Notes: generated by a model from the letters alone, not told the origin. Shown: positions 34,115 through 44,241, numbered from the stretch's first letter. The stretch: DNA of 64,000 nucleotides from Bacteroidota bacterium (GCA_018970395.1 JAGWWM010000011.1:1-64000), one strand, 5' to 3'. Program-made: numbers and translations.

Positions 34115-34984
34115 TTAAAAATATCCGTATTCTTTAAGAAAAAGCTCATTGTCGCGCCACTTGTCGCGCACTTTTACAAACAGTTCCAAAAATATTTTTG
34201 AGTCGAGGAATTTCTCAATATCCTTTCTTGCACGAACGCCTATCTCCTTGATCATCTTGCCGCCTGCACCGATAAGGATGGATTTTTGAGTATCACGCTG
34301 CACGATGATATCTGCAGTTATTTTAATAAGACTCGATTTTTCCTGAAAAGCATTCACCAGTACCGTGGTATGATAGGGAATTTCTTCTTCCATCAATTCA
34401 AAAATCTTTTCCCGAATGATTTCTCCTACAAAAAAACGGGTATTCAGATCTGTTATCTGATCTTCCTCAAAAAACGGCATTCCCTCCGGCAGCATTTCCA
34501 ACACTTCCTTTAAAAAAACATTTTTATCAAAGCCTTTCAGCGCAGAAATGGATAATACTTTTTTGCAATAAGATTTTCCCGAAAAAAACTGTTTTGCTTC
34601 CTCAATTTTGGGGCTCTTCACCTGGTCTGTTTTATTCAACACTACCAAGGCAGGAACCGAAAGTTGAAGAGATGCAAAAAGGGCATCATTTTCTTCCCAA
34701 TTATCTTTGATATCTATTAAAAGCAAAGCCAGATCTGCGTCTTCGAGTGCACTTTTTACCGCCATCATCATTTTCTGTTGCAATTTGTATTTGGGTTCGA
34801 TGATGCCGGGCGTATCCGAAAAAACGATCTGATAATCAGCTGTAGTGAGAATGCCCTTAATACGGTGGCGAGTGGTCTGTACTTTGGGAGAAATAATAGC
34901 CAACTTTTCCTCGAGCAATGCATTCAGGAGCGTGCTTTTTCCCGCGTTGGGTTTTCCAAAAATATTTACAAAACCAGCTTTCAT
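34115..34984 (-). CDS. era: GTPase Era
   Basis: 289 residues. The G domain has FGKPNAGKSTLLNALL (G1), DTPG (G3) and NKTD (G4), plus the Era-specific TTRHRIKGI effector segment. The C-terminal ~100 residues are a KH domain with LIGAGGKMIKEIGVRARKDIEKFL. It binds the 3' end of 16S rRNA and assists 30S assembly. Downstream of glgA by 25 bases on the same strand. Confidence 0.95.
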   Translation of the reverse strand: MKAGFVNIFGKPNAGKSTLLNALLEEKLAIISPKVQTTRHRIKGILTTADYQIVFSDTPGIIEPKYKLQQKMMMAVKSALEDADLALLLIDIKDNWEENDALFASLQLSVPALVVLNKTDQVKSPKIEEAKQFFSGKSYCKKVLSISALKGFDKNVFLKEVLEMLPEGMPFFEEDQITDLNTRFFVGEIIREKIFELMEEEIPYHTTVLVNAFQEKSSLIKITADIIVQRDTQKSILIGAGGKMIKEIGVRARKDIEKFLDSKIFLELFVKVRDKWRDNELFLKEYGYF

Positions 34985-35009
34985 GTTTTAAAAAAATGGT
35001 TGTATCAGC

Positions 35010-36431
35010 TTAGGACTTTTGAACACTGTGATACAAGTATAAATAATTCCGTACGCTGTGTTGCCAGCTGAAATCCAGATTCATCATTTGTTTACGGCAG
35101 CGATGCAGTGCATCCTTATCTTCATATAATTCAAGCGCACGGGAAATGGCATGAATAACATCCGGCACGGAAGCGTGTTCGAATAAAAAGCCATAGCCTC
35201 CCTCCTCTCCCTGATCCTTAATTGTATCTTTCAATCCGCCTGTCTTACGCACCAAAGGTACTGTTCCATAGCGAAGTGCATACATCTGATTGAGTCCGCA
35301 GGGTTCTACACGACTGGGCATCAGTAAAAAATCAGCGCCGGCATACAGCTGATGACTCAGTCCTTCATTATAGCCAATATAACAGCTATAATCCTGTTCA
35401 GCATATACATTCATGGCGTTGAGTTGGGCTTCAATTTGAGGATCGCCGCTGCCTAAAAAGAGAAAGCTCATTTTTCTACCCAGGTGATAAAAACTTTCGC
35501 CCACGATAGATGGCAACAAATCCGCCGCTTTATCTGCTACTAATCTGCCAATAAAAATAAAAAGTGGTTTGTTAGAATCCAGGCCGAACACATCACAGAG
35601 TTCGCGCTTAGCGGCAGCTTTTCCTTCTGTTACTTTATCAGCATTATAGGACTGTTTGAGATATTGATCAGAGGCAGGATTCCAAACCATCGCATCAATA
35701 CCATTGAGAACACCGGAACACTTGGCAATTTCCTGTTGAATCAACGACTCCAGCCCGTTACTATTATATTTCAATTCTTCGAGATACGACCAGCTTACGG
35801 TTGTAACACGCGAAGCGCATTTAATACCGCATGCCAAAGGATTAATCTGTCCTTCCCATTCAAGCATTCCTCTTTTCCAGAGGTCGTAAGGCGGCAACAA
35901 AGTCGCCATGTTCCAGTTCATCCATCCCTGATATTGCGCATTGTGTATGGTAAGGATCGTTGGAATTTTTTGCAAATGTCCGTAGCGGTAACAATACTGC
36001 AGAATAAAAGGAATCAATGCCGTATGATGATCGTGCACGTGGACCACATCGGGACGGTAGCTCCAGTTACTCATCCAGTCAACTACTGAGAGCTGAAAAG
36101 CGAGGAAACGATAGGCATCATCCTCATAACCATAAATACCTTCGCGGTCAAGTAGTCCAAATATATCAACGAGATACAACTCATAGCCCAATGTTCCGCT
36201 TGACTCCCTGATGACCGTATATTCGAAATAATGATCCCCCATATTGGTGACTCCCTTATGAACCACTTCCCATTCATGGGTATTGAGATAGCGGGTACGA
36301 TGCATGGGTAAAACAAGTTTAGCATCGTGCCCCTCGATGTTGAGGTATTTGGGCAAAGCACCAGCCACATCAGCCAGCCCACCTACTTTCGCTACCGGAT
36401 AGGCTTCCGCACTAATATGAAGAATATGCAC
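35010..36431 (-). CDS. glgA: Glycogen synthase (GT5)
   Basis: 473 residues from a GTG at 36431 (reading M/V-HILHISAEAYPVAKVGGLADVAGALP). The ADP-glucose-binding KVGGLADV motif comes ~12 residues in, as usual for GlgA. A longer frame from 36626 would overlap the divergent DUF2147 gene and is not supported. GRLVADKAADLL, PSRVEPCGLNQMYALRYGTVPLVRKTGGLKDT mark the GT5 C-terminal domain. It elongates glycogen with ADP-glucose. No glgB or glgC is present nearby. Confidence 0.92.
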   Translation of the reverse strand: MHILHISAEAYPVAKVGGLADVAGALPKYLNIEGHDAKLVLPMHRTRYLNTHEWEVVHKGVTNMGDHYFEYTVIRESSGTLGYELYLVDIFGLLDREGIYGYEDDAYRFLAFQLSVVDWMSNWSYRPDVVHVHDHHTALIPFILQYCYRYGHLQKIPTILTIHNAQYQGWMNWNMATLLPPYDLWKRGMLEWEGQINPLACGIKCASRVTTVSWSYLEELKYNSNGLESLIQQEIAKCSGVLNGIDAMVWNPASDQYLKQSYNADKVTEGKAAAKRELCDVFGLDSNKPLFIFIGRLVADKAADLLPSIVGESFYHLGRKMSFLFLGSGDPQIEAQLNAMNVYAEQDYSCYIGYNEGLSHQLYAGADFLLMPSRVEPCGLNQMYALRYGTVPLVRKTGGLKDTIKDQGEEGGYGFLFEHASVPDVIHAISRALELYEDKDALHRCRKQMMNLDFSWQHSVRNYLYLYHSVQKS

Positions 36432-36504
36432 AGAATAATTTTTTTCCAATTTAGCATTTGTTGAAATGAAATCACAAAAAATTTCTAACTTGTAAAAAAA
36501 TCCA

Positions 36505-36960
36505 ATGAATACAGTAAAAAAATTATCCTTATTAGTCACCACCTTTTTTTTCTCTATTATCTCTTTTGCACAAAATGAGGGTGATAAAATTGTAGGTGTC
36601 TGGAAAAACGGTGAAGGTACCGGCATGATTAAAATTTACAAAAATGGAGATTCCTACCAGGGTAAAATCGTTTGGCTAAAAGAGCCGATTGATCCTGAAA
36701 CGGGCAAACCAAAACTGGATAAAAATCATCCGGATGAATCTGTACGGAGTCGCCCTGTAATTGGTCTCATTAATACATGGGGGTTTGTATATAAAGGAGA
36801 AAAACTTTGGGAAGACGGAAAAATTTATGACCCTAAGTCGGGCAATACGTATAATTGTACCATTAAATTGAAAAACGAAAACACATTGGATGTACGCGGA
36901 TATATCGGCATATCTTTAATTGGGCGTACAGATACCTGGACAAGACAGGTAGCCAAATAA
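36505..36960 (+). CDS. DUF2147 family secreted protein
   Basis: 151 residues with a signal peptide (cleavage after FAQ, ~23). The mature domain KIVGVWKNGEGTGMIKIYKNGDSYQGKIVWLKEP, and GKIYDPKSGNTYNCTIKLKNENTLDVRGYIG, is the DUF2147 beta-rich fold found in many Bacteroidota envelope proteins. The function is unknown. The stop is 9 bases from that of the convergent outer-membrane protein gene. Confidence 0.85.
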   Translation: MNTVKKLSLLVTTFFFSIISFAQNEGDKIVGVWKNGEGTGMIKIYKNGDSYQGKIVWLKEPIDPETGKPKLDKNHPDESVRSRPVIGLINTWGFVYKGEKLWEDGKIYDPKSGNTYNCTIKLKNENTLDVRGYIGISLIGRTDTWTRQVAK

Positions 36961-36969
36961 GTTTACCCA

Positions 36970-38007
36970 CTAAGGACTTACCAGATTCAAACTGATTGCA
37001 AAGAAGAAGGGATTCGTTAATTGGTTTTCATAAAAACGATCAGCAATTTCCCTGCTTCCCGCTTTATTCATCACATCAAATCTCCAGTTCATCCTGAGTC
37101 CTGCCTGGAGATTCAGCCAGATAAATCCTGCAATTTTTTGATCCCACATAATTCTGGGTTTCAGTTCCCCTCTTTGCAAGAAAAGAGAGCCATTTGCAGC
37201 TGCATTGGCTAGCTGAAACTGATTCCCTTCCAACTCGTATCCTAACTGCAGCATACTCGTTGTGGAGAAATTTCTTCTGACATAACCACGCGCAGGCAAT
37301 AATAATTCCATACCGTAATGATCATTGAAAGTTTTATTCCAAAAAATAACCGGCACATGCAATAAAGCGCCGGCACGATAAGTACGAGCCAGCCCTACAC
37401 CAAACATATTCCGGTCGGAATATTTCCATCCATAAATAGCAGTACCACTTAATGTAAGGGTTTGGCGACTTATTTCAGCAATCTTGCTAAAAGAACTGTT
37501 GACATCAGCCGCCACCTGAACAACCAGCCAGTGCTTCTCATCGAGGGGCTTAAAGATGGTGCTTTGGACACCCAAACTATGTAGACCGTTTTGCTGTAAC
37601 CGGCTTTCAAATTTAGAACCAGGAACTTGCTTGAATGTAAACTGACTTCCCCAGTAGTTTGCTCCAACCTGCCAGATAAATTTATCATTGGAAATAACCG
37701 GAAGATTTACCTGAGCCCTGAAGCCCGACATATTTCGAATGGTATAATCCGCGATTGTATTACTTGCATCTTGCGGTACCTGGTTCATTTGAAAACGATC
37801 GTGGTATTCAAATCCTATACTTACAATTCGGGAAGGAGACTGATTGATTACTTTTTGAGTTGCATATCGTTTAACGCCGGCTGCATCGGTAAAAAGACTA
37901 TAATCAAATTCATCATTAGCGGGAACGGTGCTATCCGTTTGGCCATGGGCATTCATGGAAGTCAAAGAGAAAAATGGAATCAGGAAAAGAAATATGTAAG
38001 ATTTCAT
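36970..38007 (-). CDS. Probable outer-membrane beta-barrel protein (DUF6268-like)
   Basis: 345 residues from the ATG at 38007 (MKSYIFLFLIPFF), giving a normal signal peptide; seven extra residues are possible from 38028. The mature protein is rich in alternating, aromatic-ended strands (FIWQVGANYWGSQFTF, IWLNLQAGLRMNWRFD) and ends FFFAISLNLVSP, typical of a barrel. It resembles the family I know as DUF6268, but that assignment is tentative. The function is unknown. Confidence 0.65.
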   Translation of the reverse strand: MKSYIFLFLIPFFSLTSMNAHGQTDSTVPANDEFDYSLFTDAAGVKRYATQKVINQSPSRIVSIGFEYHDRFQMNQVPQDASNTIADYTIRNMSGFRAQVNLPVISNDKFIWQVGANYWGSQFTFKQVPGSKFESRLQQNGLHSLGVQSTIFKPLDEKHWLVVQVAADVNSSFSKIAEISRQTLTLSGTAIYGWKYSDRNMFGVGLARTYRAGALLHVPVIFWNKTFNDHYGMELLLPARGYVRRNFSTTSMLQLGYELEGNQFQLANAAANGSLFLQRGELKPRIMWDQKIAGFIWLNLQAGLRMNWRFDVMNKAGSREIADRFYENQLTNPFFFAISLNLVSP

Positions 38008-38292
38008 GAGAATATAAAATATTTTCAAAATTGCTAAAAAACAGTATTGAAAGTTGAAATAAATGCAAAGAAAATAGATAAAAACTTTAAAAAGAGAATA
38101 ATTCGAAAAAAAACTTCAAAAAAATCCAATAATAACAATTAAAACTAGACATTTCGAGAGGTATTTACAGGTAATAAATTTGGAAATCTGAGGAAAAATG
38201 TATTAATTTTAGATATCGATTGAAATTCACTTTTATTTCATCCTTTAAAATCCAATACCTTTTGATTTTATTCACCATTAAAAAGGAATCGT

Positions 38293-38403
38293 ATGTCAAC
38301 GAAAGAAAATTTTCATGTAAGTGAATCCACCAAACAAGTATTGATTGTAATTGGCTTTTTTACAGCCATTTCTCTCATCACTTATTTGTTTTTCAGCCTG
38401 TAA
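38293..38403 (+). CDS. Small single-pass membrane protein
   Basis: 36 residues, MSTKENFHVSESTKQ followed by one hydrophobic helix (VLIVIGFFTAISLITYLFF) and SL. The short polar N-terminus and single helix are typical of small membrane proteins. TAAATTTG (38175-38182) and TAATTTTA (38204-38211) are possible -7 boxes. It ends 65 bases before valS. No family is recognised. The remaining ~260 bases before it are AT-rich and hold no other gene. Confidence 0.55.
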   Translation: MSTKENFHVSESTKQVLIVIGFFTAISLITYLFFSL

Positions 38404-38437
38404 TTTAATCTGGCTAATATTCTCTCCGCTTTCTGCG

Positions 38438-38445
38438 TAAATTTG
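38438..38445 (+). promoter_or_regulatory. -7 box (TAAATTTG) upstream of valS
   Basis: TAAATTTG, 23 bases before the valS ATG; no well-placed -33 TTG was found. Confidence 0.5.
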
Positions 38446-38467
38446 CGCCATCATCCCTTATAATACA

Positions 38468-41122
38468 ATGGAAGCAGGAAAGAGTTTTGATTTTAAGCAT
38501 TCCGAAGAAAAATGGTATGCTCACTGGATTGAATCGGGTTATTTTCACAGCACCTCTGATGGTCGTGAACCATACACTATTGTCATCCCTCCCCCGAATG
38601 TTACCGGCATTCTCCATATGGGGCATTGCCTGAATAACACCATTCAGGATATTCTCGCCAGAAGAGAAAGAATGTTGGGTAAAAATGTATGCTGGGTGCC
38701 CGGCACCGATCATGCCTCCATTGCTACAGAAGCCAAAGTGGTACAAATGCTTAGGGAAAGAGGCATTCAAAAATCGTCATTGAGCAGATCAGAATTTCTG
38801 CAATACGCCTGGGAATGGAAAGAAAAATATGGCGGTATTATTCTTCAGCAATTAAAAAAACTCGGTTGTAGTCTTGATTGGGACAGAACTTCTTTTACCA
38901 TGGATCCCTATTATTATCAGTCAGTGATTCATGTCTTTATTGATCTCTACAAGAAAGGTTATATCTACAGGGGGAAAAGAATGATTCACTGGGATGTAAA
39001 AGCAAAAACAGCCCTGAGTGATGAAGAAGTAATCCGAAAACAAACCCAGCAGCCCCTGTATCATATTGGCTATGCATTGGAAGATGAGAATGGACAGCCC
39101 TCTACTAAAGCACAGATCATCATTGCAACCGTACGTCCGGAGACCATCATGGGAGATGCCGCAATCTGTGTGCATCCCAAAGATGAGAGATATCAACACC
39201 TGCATGGCAAATATGCGTTTGTTCCTCTTATCAATCGCAAAATCCCCATCATTACCGATGAATACGTTACCATGGATTTTGGAACGGGAGCGCTGAAAGT
39301 GACACCGGCACATGACACCAACGATTATCAACTAGGACTTAAACACCAGCTGGAAATCATTGACATCCTCAATGAAGATGGCACATTGAATGAAACTGCG
39401 CAGATAGCTGTCGGCATGGATCGGCTAGATGCAAGAAAATATGTTGCAGAACAATTGAAATTGAAGGGATACCTGATCAAAACAGAAGAATATACGAGCG
39501 AAGTGGGATACAGCGAAAGAACGGATGCGGTAGTTGAACCTCGTCTGAGTTTGCAATGGTGGGTTGACATGAAGAAGCTTGCCGGTCCGGCTTTGGAAGT
39601 AGTTAATAATAATGAAATCCAGTTCTATCCGTCTAAATTCAAAAATCTTTATCGGCACTGGATGGAAAACATCAAAGACTGGTGTATCAGCAGACAGTTA
39701 TGGTGGGGGCATCAAATTCCTGCCTGGTATGACGAGTCGGGCAATGTATATGTTGCGGGAAGTAAAGAAGAAGCGCTGATTGAATTGGCAAAAAAGCAGG
39801 GCATTCCCATTGAAGAAGCTGCAAAAATTACACTACGTCAGGATGAAGATTGTCTGGACACCTGGTTTTCCAGCTGGATCTGGCCTTTTGAAGTCTTTAA
39901 AGGTTACAGCAACCCTGATAATGATGAAATCAATTACTATTATCCTACCCATACATTGGTAACAGCTCCCGAAATTATTTTCTTTTGGGTAGCAAGGATG
40001 ATCATGGCCGGACTTGAATTCAAAAAAGAGATCCCCTTCCGACAAGTTTATTTTACCGGAATTGTGCGCGATAAACAGGGAAGAAAAATGAGCAAGAGTC
40101 TGGGCAACTCACCCGATTTATTGCAACTGATTGATCAATACGGAGCGGACGCCTGTCGCTTCGGCATTATGATCTCGTCTCCCGCCGGGAATGACCTCTT
40201 ATGGGATGAAAGCAGCAACGAGCAGGGAAGAAACTTCACCAATAAACTATGGAACGCCTATAAGCTCCTGAAAATGTGGGAGAGCGCCGGCTTTTCAGAT
40301 GAAGCAGAAAGTCAGGAAAATTTTGCCGTTGAGTGGATGAAAAATCGACTCGAACAAACCAAGAGTGAAATAGAAAAACAATTTGCTGAGTTCCGTTTAA
40401 GTGAGGCATTAAAAACCACCTACTCTCTGATCTGGAATGACTTCTGCAGCTGGTATCTGGAATGGATAAAACCTCCCTTCGGCACAAAGATTTCATCTAT
40501 AGTGTATGAGGAAACCGTTGACTTGTTTGACAATTTGCTTCAACTATTACATCCCTTTATGCCTTTTATTACTGAGGAACTATTTCATTTGCTTAAGGTG
40601 AGGAAAAAAGGAGATGATCTTACCATACGACCCCTCTCCCCTTCTACTGGAATAGATGAAAAAATTTTACAAAAAGGGGCCTATCTGCAGGAAGCAATTA
40701 CCAATATTCGAGATGTGAGGGTAAAAAATCAGCTAAAACCCAAAGATTTAATTCATATCAATGTTGAAGCATCTACGCTTGCGTATCTTCAGGATATTAG
40801 AGAGATTTTGTGCAAGCAAGTAAATGCAACAACGCTGGAAGTTGCCGGTGAAAATATTTCCGGCAATATCAGTTTGCTGGTAGGAAAAGATAAATTCTTT
40901 CTGCTTTCAGAAAAGGAAGTGGATACGGGAGCGCAGAAAGAACAATTACTGAAAGATTTGGCTTATTATGAAGGTTTTTTGACCTCAGTTGAAAGAAAAC
41001 TAGAAAATGAACGTTTTATGAATAATGCCAAACCGGAAGTGATTGAACTGGAAAGAAAAAAGAAGTCGGATACGGAAATTAAAATCCAATCCATCAAAGA
41101 AAGTCTGGCAGCACTATCTTAA
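38468..41122 (+). CDS. valS: Valyl-tRNA synthetase
   Basis: 884 residues, normal length. The class Ia HIGH motif appears as PPPNVTGILHMGHCLN at ~40-55, an editing domain follows, and KMSKSLGNSPD is the KMSKS loop near residue 540. ValS-specific blocks WVPGTDHASIATE and CISRQLWWGHQIPAWY are present, and a C-terminal tRNA-binding coiled coil at ~815-884. It charges tRNA-Val and edits Thr. No T-box or similar leader is seen upstream. Confidence 0.97.
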   Translation: MEAGKSFDFKHSEEKWYAHWIESGYFHSTSDGREPYTIVIPPPNVTGILHMGHCLNNTIQDILARRERMLGKNVCWVPGTDHASIATEAKVVQMLRERGIQKSSLSRSEFLQYAWEWKEKYGGIILQQLKKLGCSLDWDRTSFTMDPYYYQSVIHVFIDLYKKGYIYRGKRMIHWDVKAKTALSDEEVIRKQTQQPLYHIGYALEDENGQPSTKAQIIIATVRPETIMGDAAICVHPKDERYQHLHGKYAFVPLINRKIPIITDEYVTMDFGTGALKVTPAHDTNDYQLGLKHQLEIIDILNEDGTLNETAQIAVGMDRLDARKYVAEQLKLKGYLIKTEEYTSEVGYSERTDAVVEPRLSLQWWVDMKKLAGPALEVVNNNEIQFYPSKFKNLYRHWMENIKDWCISRQLWWGHQIPAWYDESGNVYVAGSKEEALIELAKKQGIPIEEAAKITLRQDEDCLDTWFSSWIWPFEVFKGYSNPDNDEINYYYPTHTLVTAPEIIFFWVARMIMAGLEFKKEIPFRQVYFTGIVRDKQGRKMSKSLGNSPDLLQLIDQYGADACRFGIMISSPAGNDLLWDESSNEQGRNFTNKLWNAYKLLKMWESAGFSDEAESQENFAVEWMKNRLEQTKSEIEKQFAEFRLSEALKTTYSLIWNDFCSWYLEWIKPPFGTKISSIVYEETVDLFDNLLQLLHPFMPFITEELFHLLKVRKKGDDLTIRPLSPSTGIDEKILQKGAYLQEAITNIRDVRVKNQLKPKDLIHINVEASTLAYLQDIREILCKQVNATTLEVAGENISGNISLLVGKDKFFLLSEKEVDTGAQKEQLLKDLAYYEGFLTSVERKLENERFMNNAKPEVIELERKKKSDTEIKIQSIKESLAALS

Positions 41123-41133
41123 AAATTTTGAAC

Positions 41134-41604
41134 ATGCGACAAGTGAATTTTAAACTTTCCATTATTATATTAGTTTCTTTTATTCTTTGCTCACAACACA
41201 TTCATGCGCAAAAGCCGCAGCAACCGGGGAAAATAAAGCCACCAAAAGTGAATGTATACTGGGGTTTTTCTAAAGGCGGCCCCCTATCTCGCGAAGCCTT
41301 TGTTTCTTTACTGGATTCATCCATTCAGGTGATTTCTGAAAAAAAGGAGCAGCTGGCTATTTCCAGAGCAATGCTGGTTTATAAAAGTAAAGATCAGTTT
41401 GAAGATGAGAAAGGTAAATTGAAAGTTCAATACAATGCCTATATGAATGAAATTAGAAATGAAAATAAAGTTCCGGAAAAATGGAAACCTTTTTTATCAG
41501 AGGAAATTAAATCCGGAGATATTTTTCTGATTGCTGAGATACATGTACGAGATAAACAGGGTTACATTTTTAACGCGCCCGACCTGAAAATAACAATTGA
41601 ATAA
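41134..41604 (+). CDS. Hypothetical exported protein
   Basis: 156 residues from the ATG at 41134; a TTG two codons earlier is less likely. The signal peptide ends at ~26 (HIHAQ). The mature segment, KPPKVNVYWGFSKGGPLSREAFVSLLDSS and ISRAMLVYKSKDQFEDEKGKLK, is not assigned; the second block is loosely reminiscent of GldM-like C-terminal regions but this is weak. It follows valS by 11 bases, and its 3' end overlaps the convergent symporter gene by 35 bases. Confidence 0.7.
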   Translation: MRQVNFKLSIIILVSFILCSQHIHAQKPQQPGKIKPPKVNVYWGFSKGGPLSREAFVSLLDSSIQVISEKKEQLAISRAMLVYKSKDQFEDEKGKLKVQYNAYMNEIRNENKVPEKWKPFLSEEIKSGDIFLIAEIHVRDKQGYIFNAPDLKITIE

Positions 41605-43285
41605 CTGCACTAAAAATCATAACCCCGAAGGCGCCTATCACATTCAGCCAGAGAAATGAAATAACATCCAGAAAATAAATATAAATGATCAGCAACTGAG
41701 TGATGATTGCTGCAGCAAAAACAGCATTTCCTTTTGCCTTTTTCAACAAAAATGCCACTAAAAAAATCCCCAGAATGGTGCCATAAAACCAACTGCCCAG
41801 GATGTTAACCGTTTCGATCAGACTATTTCCCATATTATAGGCAAACTGAGCAATCAGGATACAAAATACACCCCATATCACAGTATATCTCCTGCTCCAT
41901 TGGAAGGATTGCAATTCAGGTATCGCTTGACTCGCATAACGCTGATGTAAATCAATCATTGTGCAGGAAGCCAAAGAATGAAGCGCCGCTGCAATACTTC
42001 CCCAGGCAGAAAGAAAAACGATGGCAATGATAAGACCGACTAAACCCGGCGGCAATGTGTCGCTCACAAATCGAAGAAAAATATAATTGGTATCATTGGT
42101 ATCTGCTCCCGGAACAGCGAGCTGAATGATATTTTTTAACTCTTTTCGTTTTTCATTACCGGCATCTTCCACCTGCAACAACGCATTTTTATGTTTAGTT
42201 ATTTCTTCAACATCATTGGATTGAGTTGCTTGTTGAAGCTGACTGGCAATCTCTTTTTTTTGCAACAATAATTGCCGGTGTTGAGCTGATACGTGGTTGT
42301 ATTGTGTTGCATAAGCAGACTGCAAGACTTGTGTTTCCAGTTTTTGATTGAAAAATGCCGGAGCATGCCAGAACAGGTAATAGCTGAAGATGAGACAACC
42401 GATCAGTAAGATAAAAAACTGAAGCGGAATTTTTAATAACCCGTTTAGCAGTAATCCTTTCCGACTCTCCTTAATATTCTTTGCCGTAAGATACCTTCCG
42501 ACCTGACTTTGATCGGTACCAAAATAACTGAGTGCTAAAAAAAATCCGCCGATCAATCCGCTCCAGATATTATATCGATCTTTCCAGTCAAATCCATTAT
42601 CTGTTTTCCCGCTGGTAATGATATTCATTTTACCGGCATTAGCTGCCAGGCTAACTGAATCCATAAAACTTATACCTTTTGGAAGTGCATTAACGGCATA
42701 ATATCCTGCCAGAAACATGGCAACATAAATAATGATAAATTGTAATTGCTGCGTATAGGCGACCGCTCTTGCACCACCCGCAACAGTATAGACAATCAGC
42801 AATCCACCCATAAAAAGGTTGGTCAGATAAATATCCCAACCTAACATACTATGCAGTACCAACGAAGGCGCAAATACACTGATTCCGGTACTTAGTCCTC
42901 TTGAAATCAAAAACAAAATAGAGGCTAAAGTGCGGGTTTTAGCGTCAAAACGCCGCTCTAAAAATTCATAAGCAGTAAATAGATTTAATCGGTGATAAAA
43001 GGGCAGGAAAAGGAGCACAATCACAATCATCGCAATCGGTAATCCAAAATAATATTGGATAAACCGCATGCCGTCCGTATAAGCCTGACCGGGAGCCGTG
43101 AGAAAAGTGATGGCGCTTGCCTGTGTTCCCATGATTCCCAGCAACACCAGCCACCAAGGCATTTGCCGGTTGCTTAAAAAAAATCCCTCCGTGGTTTTGC
43201 CGGCTGATTTTTTATAAAGTCCATACCCAATCACGAGTATCAGGGTTAACAGCAATACGACCCAGTCTAACCATTGAAAATTCAT
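41570..43285 (-). CDS. Sodium:solute symporter (SSS family)
   Basis: 571 residues with about 13 membrane helices. The SSS signature is visible: GIMGTQASAITFLTAPGQAY in helix 2, and GLIGGFFLALSYFGTDQSQVGRYL near ~243-265. Between helices at ~300 and ~410 there is a hydrophilic insertion (~315-400) with a predicted coiled coil (HRQLLLQKKEIASQLQQATQSNDVEEITKHKNALLQ), unusual for transporters of this size. The solute is unknown. It follows the SDR gene by 21 bases on the same strand. Confidence 0.88.
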   Translation of the reverse strand: MNFQWLDWVVLLLTLILVIGYGLYKKSAGKTTEGFFLSNRQMPWWLVLLGIMGTQASAITFLTAPGQAYTDGMRFIQYYFGLPIAMIVIVLLFLPFYHRLNLFTAYEFLERRFDAKTRTLASILFLISRGLSTGISVFAPSLVLHSMLGWDIYLTNLFMGGLLIVYTVAGGARAVAYTQQLQFIIIYVAMFLAGYYAVNALPKGISFMDSVSLAANAGKMNIITSGKTDNGFDWKDRYNIWSGLIGGFFLALSYFGTDQSQVGRYLTAKNIKESRKGLLLNGLLKIPLQFFILLIGCLIFSYYLFWHAPAFFNQKLETQVLQSAYATQYNHVSAQHRQLLLQKKEIASQLQQATQSNDVEEITKHKNALLQVEDAGNEKRKELKNIIQLAVPGADTNDTNYIFLRFVSDTLPPGLVGLIIAIVFLSAWGSIAAALHSLASCTMIDLHQRYASQAIPELQSFQWSRRYTVIWGVFCILIAQFAYNMGNSLIETVNILGSWFYGTILGIFLVAFLLKKAKGNAVFAAAIITQLLIIYIYFLDVISFLWLNVIGAFGVMIFSAVIQLLFSGRAR

Positions 43286-43306
43286 GTAACCCTAAAGGAT
43301 GTTAAT

Positions 43307-44122
43307 TTATTTTACCAATACCCCATTTTTGAAGAAGAAACGATATACGAGAGAATCCGTTAGTCCGGGGAATAATTTATTCATCCAAACCGTTCTTTTT
43401 CCTGTAAAAGTGAGCACCAATGTTCTCTTTCGTTTGACGATAGCATTTAAAATATGTTGCGCACACTCTGCTGCTGTCATTAGAGCATCTTCATCCAAAG
43501 GCGTTTCACCCTGCGCTTCTGCTTTTTCATTCAGCGCATTTTGTCGGATGGAAGAAGCAGTAAATCCGGGACAAACCCACATCACATGTACGCCGGAATG
43601 AATTAATTCAGTACGAAGAGATTCCAGCCAACCTTGCAATGCAAACTTAGAAGCACTGTATCCGCTTCTGCCCGGAAGCCCTCTGTAACCTGCAATAGAG
43701 GAAACCCCCACTATAAATCCGCGGGATTGAAGAATATGTGGCAGCGCATACTTGGTGCAATAGACCGCTCCCCAGAAGTTAATGTTTATAACCCTTTGCA
43801 GTGTTTCTATTTGGGTGTCATTTACAAGACCACGCATAGATATGCCGGCATTATTGATAAGGACATCGATTTTCCCGAAATGATCAAATACTGAATCAAT
43901 CCATTTTTTGCAATCCTGCTCACTACTAACATCTGCAGCCGAAACATGATAAGGGTATCCGGGAAATTCAGCATCAAGAAAGGAGAATTTAACGGCTCTC
44001 CTGCCGCAGGTAGCCACTTTTGCTCCAGATTGCAATAATGAGGTTACCAATGCTTTGCCTATCCCATCGCTACCCCCTGTTACAAGCACTACTTTATCCC
44101 TGAAAAATTCGTTCTTGTTCAT
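43307..44122 (-). CDS. Short-chain dehydrogenase/reductase
   Basis: 271 residues. NAD(P)-binding VLVTGGSDGIGKAL at ~12-25, NNAG at ~91, catalytic S-Y-K with YSASKFALQGW. The C-terminal portion (FTGKRTVWMNKLFPGLTDSLVYRFFFKNG) is typical of the DltE/membrane-associated SDR subgroup. The substrate is unknown. A minus-strand TATTTTTG box lies at 44131-44138. It is probably cotranscribed with the Na+ symporter gene. Confidence 0.88.
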   Translation of the reverse strand: MNKNEFFRDKVVLVTGGSDGIGKALVTSLLQSGAKVATCGRRAVKFSFLDAEFPGYPYHVSAADVSSEQDCKKWIDSVFDHFGKIDVLINNAGISMRGLVNDTQIETLQRVININFWGAVYCTKYALPHILQSRGFIVGVSSIAGYRGLPGRSGYSASKFALQGWLESLRTELIHSGVHVMWVCPGFTASSIRQNALNEKAEAQGETPLDEDALMTAAECAQHILNAIVKRKRTLVLTFTGKRTVWMNKLFPGLTDSLVYRFFFKNGVLVK

Positions 44123-44210
44123 TTCGTTAGCAAAAATAGCTACTCATGATTCAACATTGGGCGAAAAAAATGTTGATAAAAAAAGCAGCAGATAAAGTTT
44201 TTTCAAAAAA

Positions 44211-44241
44211 TTGGGAGAGATATGTTTTTGCCCTATTTTTG
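44211..44241 (+). promoter_or_regulatory. Promoter of tRNA-Lys
   Basis: TTG at 44211-44213, 20 bases, TATTTTTG at 44234-44241; the tRNA starts 49 bases downstream. Confidence 0.65.

Noticed and set aside
36432-36626. N-terminal extension of glycogen synthase
   Set aside because: It would overlap the divergent DUF2147 gene by 122 bases; the GTG at 36431 gives the normal GlgA N-terminus.
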